Shown here piece after piece: positions 15,022 to 20,274 of a DNA stretch of 20,274 bases. The DNA is from Cellvibrionales bacterium UBA2618 (GTDB taxonomy: Bacteria > Pseudomonadota > Gammaproteobacteria > Pseudomonadales > Porticoccaceae), in assembly GCA_002339165.1 (NCBI GenBank), contig DDJS01000063.1:7063-27336 (forward strand), read 5' to 3'. Below the pieces are notes generated by a model that had not been told where the DNA came from, did not search any database, and saw nothing but the letters and a program-made list of their open reading frames with translations. The position numbers were made by a program, and so were the translations under genes. The first letter of the stretch is position 1. Each line of letters starts with the position of its first letter.

Positions 15022-16644
15022 ATGGCGGTATTTAATTCAAAAATCAACGTCGGTTCGGAGGCTTTTGCGCGCAATCGCGCAGAGATGCTCAAGTTGATTG
15101 ATAAACTTGAAATGCTCAACGCGCGGGGCGGAATTATTTCTGAGAAACGCAAGCCCAGATTTGACGCTCGTGGACAGTTGACGCCGCGCGAGCGATTGGC
15201 GCGATTATTAGATCCGAGTATGCCGTTTTTGCAAATCGGTAATCTTGCCGGATATCTGCTGGATACTAAAAAACCCGATAAGTCGATCCCTGGATCGACG
15301 GTGATCGCAGGGATCGGTTTTATCGCTGGCACGCGGTGCATCATTGTGGTCGACGATAGTGGCATTATGGCGGGCTCGTTAACGACTGCGGGCGGCTACA
15401 AAATACGCCGCGCCGAACAGATCGCACTCGAGCAAAAATTGCCTTTTGTCCACCTGGTTGAAAGTGCCGGTGGCGATTTGACCAATTATACAGTGGAGGG
15501 TTTTAGCGTGGGTGGCGCGCTGTTTGGCAGTTTGGCCAAACTCAGCAAGGCGGGTATTCCGGTAATCTCCATTCTCCATGGGTCATCGACAGCCGGCGGA
15601 GCGTATATGCCGGGGTTGAGCGACTACGTTATCGGTATCAAAGAAAACGGCCGAGCTTTTTTGGCCGGTCCGCCGCTGTTAAAAGCGGCCACAGGCGAGA
15701 TAGCCACCGAGGAAGAATTGGGAGGTGCACAGATGCATGCCACAACCTCGGGTCTGGTGGAGTACCTAGCGGAAAACGATGGCCACGGTATTCAAATAAC
15801 CCGTGAAGTGGTGAAGCGCCTGCAGTGGAACGATAATTGTACGCTCCCCCAGCCGCGTAGCTTTGTCGAACCCTTGTACGAACCGGATCAGTTGGCTGGG
15901 ATTATTCCATTGGATTATCGCACGCCCTACGATATGCGCGAGTTAGTGGCGAGGTTGGTTGACGGCTCTGATTTTCTCGATTTCAAACCCCGCTTTGGTG
16001 TATCCACAGTATGCCTGCAAGCGGAAATTTTTGGTCAGGCGTGCGGCGTTATCGGCAACAATGGCCCGATTGACCCTCAGGGTGCCAACAAAGTCACACA
16101 ATTTTTACAGCTGTTGGATCAGGCAAATATTCCGGTGTTGTTCCTGCAAAATACCACTGGTTATATTGTCGGCACCAAGTCGGAACAGGCGGGTATGATT
16201 AAGCATGGTTCGAAGATGATCCAAGCGGTACAAAATATTGATGTGCCGCGGATCACCATGATGACCGGCGCGAGTTTTGGGGCCGGTAATTATGGCATGT
16301 GCGGGCGCGGTTTTGATCCAGATTTTTTGTACACGTTACCGAACGCAAAAATGGGTGTAATGGGCGGTGAGCAGGCGGCAAAGACCATGTCCATGGTCGC
16401 CCGGGGCAAGGCTGAGGCGCTCGGAGAAACCCCGGACGAAGCGGCTTTAGCGCAGACCGAAGCGATGCTTGCAGCGCACTTTGATGGTCAGTCGGATGCT
16501 TTCTATACGTCCGGTCATATGATGGACGACGGTATGATCGACCCACGGCAAATGCGCAATACTCTGGGTATGTTGCTGGAGACGGTTCGCGAGGCTCGCT
16601 ATCGCTCCTTACGACCAAATAGCTTTGGCGTGGCGAGACTTTAA
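15022..16644 (+). CDS. atuC: Acyl-CoA carboxylase carboxyltransferase (beta) subunit, geranyl/methylcrotonyl-CoA type
   Basis: This 540-residue subunit transfers CO2 from carboxybiotin to an acyl-CoA. Two crotonase-like halves are visible: the N-half with LVESAGGDL (145-153), HGSSTAGGAYMPGLSDYVI (186-204) and AFLAGPPLLKAATGEIATEEELGGA (212-236); the C-half with GVIGNNGPIDPQGANK (342-357), LFLQNTTGYIVGTKSEQAGMIKHGSKM (373-399) and TGASFGAGNYGMCGRGFDP (415-433). These match the 3-methylcrotonyl-/geranyl-CoA carboxylase group rather than propionyl/acetyl-CoA carboxylases. F168-G169 lies where MCC has two aromatics, which may indicate a larger acyl pocket as in AtuC; that alignment is by eye. The frame is open from 14956, but ATG 15022 has AGGAG 6 nt upstream. 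Its partner biotin subunit is encoded two genes downstream. Confidence 0.9.
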   Translation: MAVFNSKINVGSEAFARNRAEMLKLIDKLEMLNARGGIISEKRKPRFDARGQLTPRERLARLLDPSMPFLQIGNLAGYLLDTKKPDKSIPGSTVIAGIGFIAGTRCIIVVDDSGIMAGSLTTAGGYKIRRAEQIALEQKLPFVHLVESAGGDLTNYTVEGFSVGGALFGSLAKLSKAGIPVISILHGSSTAGGAYMPGLSDYVIGIKENGRAFLAGPPLLKAATGEIATEEELGGAQMHATTSGLVEYLAENDGHGIQITREVVKRLQWNDNCTLPQPRSFVEPLYEPDQLAGIIPLDYRTPYDMRELVARLVDGSDFLDFKPRFGVSTVCLQAEIFGQACGVIGNNGPIDPQGANKVTQFLQLLDQANIPVLFLQNTTGYIVGTKSEQAGMIKHGSKMIQAVQNIDVPRITMMTGASFGAGNYGMCGRGFDPDFLYTLPNAKMGVMGGEQAAKTMSMVARGKAEALGETPDEAALAQTEAMLAAHFDGQSDAFYTSGHMMDDGMIDPRQMRNTLGMLLETVREARYRSLRPNSFGVARL

Positions 16645-16673
16645 TCCACGGCGTCATCATTCAGGAGACAACC

Positions 16674-17522
16674 ATGACCGATCTTAAAGAAAGTGTATTG
16701 CCGCAGACTACGACGCTAATTTTGCAACGCCGTGGAAGCGTTTTATACGTCTGGTTAAATCGGCCGCAGACCAAGAATGCGCTGTCGGCCGAAATGACAG
16801 AAGAACTCTCGGCGACCTTTGGCGCGGTGCACGGTGATCGAAGCATTAGGACCATTGTATTGCGCGGTAAGGGTGGGGTATTTTGCGCCGGCGGTGATAT
16901 CAAAGGCTTTAAATCCGATATGCAACAGGTGAATAGCGCCGTGGTGGCCAAGAGCAATCGATCGTTTGGCTATTTGATGACGCAACTCAATGAACAACCT
17001 CAGGTGGTGATTGCCTTGATCGAAGGTGCAGCAATTGGGGGCGGTTTGGGGTTAGCCTGCGTCGCCGATGTAACCTTGGTGACAGCCGACGCACGATTCC
17101 GCTTGAGCGAGACCAGTCTTGGTATTCCGCCGGCGCAGATTGCTCCTTTTGTCACCGAGCGCGTGGGTCTTACCCAAGCGCGACGCTTGATGTTGACCGG
17201 CGCACGATTTAAAGGCAAAGAAGCGGTTACCCTCGGCGTTGCCCACGCGGTGGCGAAAGACACCGCCGATCTGGAGGCTCAGTGCGCGGCCATTCTCGGG
17301 CAGATCAGGGCTTGCGCTCCCGGCGCCAATGCCACCACCAAGGCAATCCTGTTCGAGTCATTGCGTCAACCGCGCGCCGAGGCGTTAGATTTTGCAGCGG
17401 CGGGCTTTGCCGAGTGCATGCTTGGTGCTGAAGGGTTAGAGGGTGTCGCCGCATTCGTCGAAAAACGCCAACCCAATTGGGCGGTGGAAGCAAGCCAGGA
17501 ATCTAACAATGAATCGCTTTAA
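16674..17522 (+). CDS. atuE: Enoyl-CoA hydratase (AtuE/LiuC-like crotonase)
   Basis: This 282-residue crotonase-fold protein probably hydrates the glutaconyl-CoA product of the neighbouring carboxylase. Oxyanion-hole strands are FCAGGDIK (70-77) and EGAAIGGGLGLA (117-128). Of the two catalytic glutamates of typical hydratases, the first position (GGGxE) is Gly126 and the second is kept as E146 in RLSETSLGIPPAQIAPF. The GGGLGL plus LSE.SLGI.PA pattern is what I associate with isohexenylglutaconyl- and methylglutaconyl-CoA hydratases. The ATG has AGGAG about 7 nt upstream. It lies 29 bp after the carboxyltransferase gene and overlaps the biotin-subunit gene by 14 bp, so the three are one operon. 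Assignment to AtuE rather than LiuC is by context. Confidence 0.85.
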   Translation: MTDLKESVLPQTTTLILQRRGSVLYVWLNRPQTKNALSAEMTEELSATFGAVHGDRSIRTIVLRGKGGVFCAGGDIKGFKSDMQQVNSAVVAKSNRSFGYLMTQLNEQPQVVIALIEGAAIGGGLGLACVADVTLVTADARFRLSETSLGIPPAQIAPFVTERVGLTQARRLMLTGARFKGKEAVTLGVAHAVAKDTADLEAQCAAILGQIRACAPGANATTKAILFESLRQPRAEALDFAAAGFAECMLGAEGLEGVAAFVEKRQPNWAVEASQESNNESL

Positions 17523-19506
17523 CAGTATATTAATCGCCAATCGCGGGGAAATAGCCTGCCGGGTAATACGCACAGCTAATGAATTGGGCTACCGAACCAT
17601 TGCAGTCTATTCCGACGCCGATGAGGAGGCCCCCCATGTAAAAATGGCGACCGATGCATTGCGTATTGGGCCGGGGCCAGTGTCTGAATCTTATCTTGTC
17701 CCAAAATTGATTCTTCAGGCCGCGGCCGATAGTGGTGCTGGAGCAATTCATCCGGGGTATGGTTTTCTTAGCGAAAATGCGGAATTTGCGAGGGCTTGCG
17801 AAGCCTCGGGAGTGGTTTTCATCGGGCCGACGGCAGACGCGATAGAGGTGATGGGCAACAAAGGAGAGTCTAAGCGTCGCATGATTGCCGCCGGTGTTCC
17901 CTGCGTACCAGGTTATCAGGGGCACGATCAGTGTGACGCGACGCTGCTGTCGGAGGGCGACAAAATTGATTTACCCTTGATGGTTAAAGCAGCCGCTGGC
18001 GGCGGTGGACGGGGTATGCGGTTGGTGCATAAGAGTGACGAACTGCCCAACGCGATTAAGTTGGCGCGCGCCGAGGCCGAGAGTGCTTTCGGCTCTGGCG
18101 AGTTGATTTTAGAGCAGGCGATTATTCAGGCACGACATGTAGAAATACAAATATTTGCCGATGGCCAGGGTCATACAGTGCACTTGGGCGAACGTGATTG
18201 CTCGGTGCAGCGGCGGCATCAAAAGGTCGTCGAAGAAGCTCCTTGTCCAATTATGACGCCAGAATTACGTGAGCGGATGGGCCAGTCGGCCATAGATGCA
18301 GCGTTAAGTGTCGGCTATCGGGGTGCAGGCACGGTCGAGTTTTTACTCGATGACGTGGGCACCTTTTATTTTTTAGAAATGAACACCCGGCTTCAAGTCG
18401 AGCACCCGGTGACGGAATTAATCACCGGGCTGGATTTGGTGGCGCTGCAGATCAGCGTGGCCCAAGGGGAACCGCTGGGTATTCAGCAGTCGGAGGTTGA
18501 ACTCCGCGGACACGCGATTGAGGTGCGTCTTTACACTGAGGATCCGGCGGCAGACTTTTTGCCGGCAGCGGGCCCCGTGGATCTTTGGTTGCCGGCTTCA
18601 GGCCCCGGTATCCGCATCGACGCGGGTATTACCACTGGCCAACAGATTTCACCGTTTTACGATCCGATGGTAGCTAAAATCATTGGTTATGGCACAACCC
18701 GCGAGGCGGCGCGTCTAAGAGCCATCAAAGGGTTGCAACAAACGGTACTTTTTGGCCCGCCCAATAACCGGCAGTTTTTACTCGATTGCCTGCGTAGAGA
18801 GTGCTTTATAGAGGGTCGTGCAACCACAGGCTTTATCACTGAAGAATTTACCAGCAGTGATCTCAAATCGACGCCGCCGAGCTTTGCTCAATGCGCTATA
18901 GCAGCCGTCATCGACTTGTCTCTGACCTACCAAGAGCATTACCACAGCAGTACAACCGTGTCGTCAAGCTTAAAGGATTGGACCAACGCAGGTTCGCTGG
19001 TATCGCGAAAGCAATACCTCTTTGATTCGCAGGTTTACGACTTGTCGGTATCGCCACACACAGATGGTGGCGGCTATCGGGTCTATGACGGTGAGCAGTC
19101 AGTGCGGGTGGAGGTGCTCAGTATGGAGGCGCCAAGCGCCACGGTGTCGCTCGATGGCAGCTTAGCGCAGGTATCCTTTATGTCGATAGGGCGCGGACAA
19201 TTACATTGTTCGGTGGATGGATACGGTGCATTTTATCGCGATATGATATTGCTCGAGGGTGTCAGCAAAGACGGCGTTGGCGATGGGCGAGTGGTAGCTC
19301 CAATGCACGGGTCGCTCCTCGAAGTCGCTGTAGCCGTCGGTGATAGCGTTTTCAAGGGGCAGTTGTTGGCAGTATTGGAGGCGATGAAAATGCACTATGA
19401 AATCGTTGCCGAGGTCGATGGTGAGGTGGTCGAAGTGAGCGCAGTTGCCGGTGATCAAGTCGCCGTGGACGCGGTATTGATCGAAATTAAAACAGTACAC
19501 CAATAA
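17509..19506 (+). CDS. atuF: Acyl-CoA carboxylase biotin carboxylase/carrier (alpha) subunit
   Basis: This 665-residue alpha subunit of a geranyl/methylcrotonyl-type acyl-CoA carboxylase carboxylates biotin with ATP and bicarbonate. The biotin carboxylase domain (2-450) starts ILIANRGEIACRVIRTANELG and has the Gly-rich ATP loop KAAAGGGGRGMRLV (160-173), HLGERDCSVQRRHQKVVEEAP (225-245) and MNTRLQVEHPVTELITGLDL (291-310). A middle domain of about 450-590 fits the BT (carboxyltransferase-binding) region. The carrier domain ends with VLEAMKMHYEI, with biotinyl Lys K627. The frame is open from 17443, but ATG 17509 has AGGA 8 nt upstream and gives the standard N-terminus; it overlaps the hydratase stop by 14 bp. 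It pairs with the carboxyltransferase subunit at 15022. The length matches the Pseudomonas AtuF/LiuD class. Confidence 0.93.
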   Translation: MNRFNSILIANRGEIACRVIRTANELGYRTIAVYSDADEEAPHVKMATDALRIGPGPVSESYLVPKLILQAAADSGAGAIHPGYGFLSENAEFARACEASGVVFIGPTADAIEVMGNKGESKRRMIAAGVPCVPGYQGHDQCDATLLSEGDKIDLPLMVKAAAGGGGRGMRLVHKSDELPNAIKLARAEAESAFGSGELILEQAIIQARHVEIQIFADGQGHTVHLGERDCSVQRRHQKVVEEAPCPIMTPELRERMGQSAIDAALSVGYRGAGTVEFLLDDVGTFYFLEMNTRLQVEHPVTELITGLDLVALQISVAQGEPLGIQQSEVELRGHAIEVRLYTEDPAADFLPAAGPVDLWLPASGPGIRIDAGITTGQQISPFYDPMVAKIIGYGTTREAARLRAIKGLQQTVLFGPPNNRQFLLDCLRRECFIEGRATTGFITEEFTSSDLKSTPPSFAQCAIAAVIDLSLTYQEHYHSSTTVSSSLKDWTNAGSLVSRKQYLFDSQVYDLSVSPHTDGGGYRVYDGEQSVRVEVLSMEAPSATVSLDGSLAQVSFMSIGRGQLHCSVDGYGAFYRDMILLEGVSKDGVGDGRVVAPMHGSLLEVAVAVGDSVFKGQLLAVLEAMKMHYEIVAEVDGEVVEVSAVAGDQVAVDAVLIEIKTVHQ

Positions 19507-19575
19507 CCCTAGTATGCAGTTAGAATTTTTTTACATGAATTATATGCGCTGGCGATAAATTAGAGGAGTTTTGGA

Positions 19576-20187
19576 ATGGTGTTGAAATTGTGGCATTGCA
19601 CGGGGGCTCGTTCAGTCCGTCCATTGTGGACCATGGAAGAGATGGGCCTGGACTATCAACTGGAGGTGATGCAATTCCCTCCGCGCTTTATGCATACCGG
19701 TTATACCGAGATCAACCCTATTGGCACGGTGCCATTTTTTACAGACGAACATGTCGCAATGACCGAATCTGCCGGGATTAGTCAATATTTGGTCGATCGC
19801 TACGGCCCAACGGAATTGGCACTGACCGTTGACGAACCCGACTATGGTTTGTATCTCAACTGGTTGCATCGCAGTGATGCGACGCTGACGTTTCCGCAAA
19901 CGCTGGTGCTTCGCTACAGCCAGCTTGAACCCGAGGAGCGTCGGCTTCCGCAGGTCGTTGAGGATTATTCGAAGTGGTTTTTTTCACGTTTGCGGTCGCT
20001 CGAAATCGCTTTGGACGAGCGAGAGTATCTCTGCGCCGATCGTTTCACCATCGCCGATGTCAGCGTTGGCTATGCACTGTATTTGGCCGAATCGCTGGGG
20101 CTAAGAGACGGTTTCAAGGCGCAGACCAATGCTTATTATGAGCGGATTAAGGTGCGTCCAGCCTTCATTAAGGCGACCTCGCTGTAG
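19576..20187 (+). CDS. Glutathione S-transferase family protein
   Basis: This 203-residue cytosolic GST has an N-terminal thioredoxin-like domain (1-78) starting LKLWHCTGARSVRPLWTMEEMGLDY. INPIGTVPFF gives the conserved cis-Pro (P53), and MTESAGISQYLVDRYG (62-77) gives the Glu-Ser pair that binds the gamma-glutamyl group of glutathione. The all-helical C-domain holds DRFTIADVSVGYALYLAESLG, the N-capping motif of GSTs. The active-site residue is probably Ser/Cys in CTGARS (8-13). The ATG has AGAGGAG 7-10 nt upstream. It lies 69 bp after the carboxylase subunit gene and may be co-transcribed. A role in detoxifying or isomerising an unsaturated intermediate is possible, but nothing in the sequence fixes it. 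Confidence 0.9.
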   Translation: MVLKLWHCTGARSVRPLWTMEEMGLDYQLEVMQFPPRFMHTGYTEINPIGTVPFFTDEHVAMTESAGISQYLVDRYGPTELALTVDEPDYGLYLNWLHRSDATLTFPQTLVLRYSQLEPEERRLPQVVEDYSKWFFSRLRSLEIALDEREYLCADRFTIADVSVGYALYLAESLGLRDGFKAQTNAYYERIKVRPAFIKATSL

Positions 20188-20212
20188 CGCTTAGCACGGA
20201 CTTTATAAAACA

Positions 20213-20253
20213 CTCGCCGAGAGCGATCTATGACGCGGGCTAGCGACGGCGAG
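20213..20253. repeat. Inverted repeat after the GST gene
   Basis: CTCGCCG (20213-20219) and CGGCGAG (20247-20253) are exact reverse complements with a 27-nt loop, beginning 25 bp after the GST stop. It could end or protect the operon mRNA, but there is no T-run before the window ends, so I do not call a terminator. Confidence 0.3.
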
Positions 20254-20274
20254 GATCGGAGCATATCTGTAAGA

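Overview
The window looks like a chromosomal segment of a marine-type gammaproteobacterium. The base composition is moderate. A LexA box of the E. coli/gammaproteobacterial type (CTG-N10-CAG) sits in front of imuA. The gene set (AtuA family, biotin-dependent acyl-CoA carboxylase, several acyl-CoA enzymes) is typical of lipid- and terpenoid-degrading gammaproteobacteria. The family-level assignment is inference only. No rRNA, tRNA, CRISPR array, insertion sequence or phage gene was seen.

Left part (1-6.5 kb), housekeeping and accessory genes: metY (O-acetylhomoserine sulfhydrylase, minus strand), preceded by an unusually dense group of palindromes; a short minus-strand remnant resembling the N-terminus of a GH13 sucrose/glucosylglycerate phosphorylase; a plus-strand AMP-forming acyl-CoA synthetase; and a minus-strand SOS mutagenesis pair imuA-imuB. 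The dnaE2/imuC polymerase that usually accompanies imuAB is not next to it. The imuA LexA box and predicted promoter abut the start codon, so the mRNA may be leaderless.

Middle part (6.5-11 kb), regulated acyl-CoA oxidation: an AraC-type regulator and two consecutive acyl-CoA dehydrogenases, both lacking the classical C-terminal catalytic Glu but carrying a Glu at the isovaleryl/long-chain position. They are followed by a gene-poor stretch, a minus-strand SCP2 lipid-carrier protein and a further ~0.8 kb without recognisable genes.

Right part (11.6-20.2 kb), an Atu/Liu-like carboxylation module, all on the plus strand: MFS transporter, AtuA-family protein, carboxyltransferase subunit, enoyl-CoA hydratase, biotin carboxylase/carrier subunit and a glutathione S-transferase. 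Together with the acyl-CoA dehydrogenases this fits a pathway for 3-methyl-branched (isoprenoid) acyl-CoAs: activation, alpha-beta dehydrogenation, carboxylation of the blocking methyl group, hydration, then cleavage. It resembles the Pseudomonas acyclic-terpene (citronellol/geraniol) route. However, the gene order differs, the short-chain dehydrogenases AtuB and AtuG and an HMG-CoA-type lyase are absent from the window, and a transporter, AraC regulator and GST are added. The true substrate cannot be read from the sequence.
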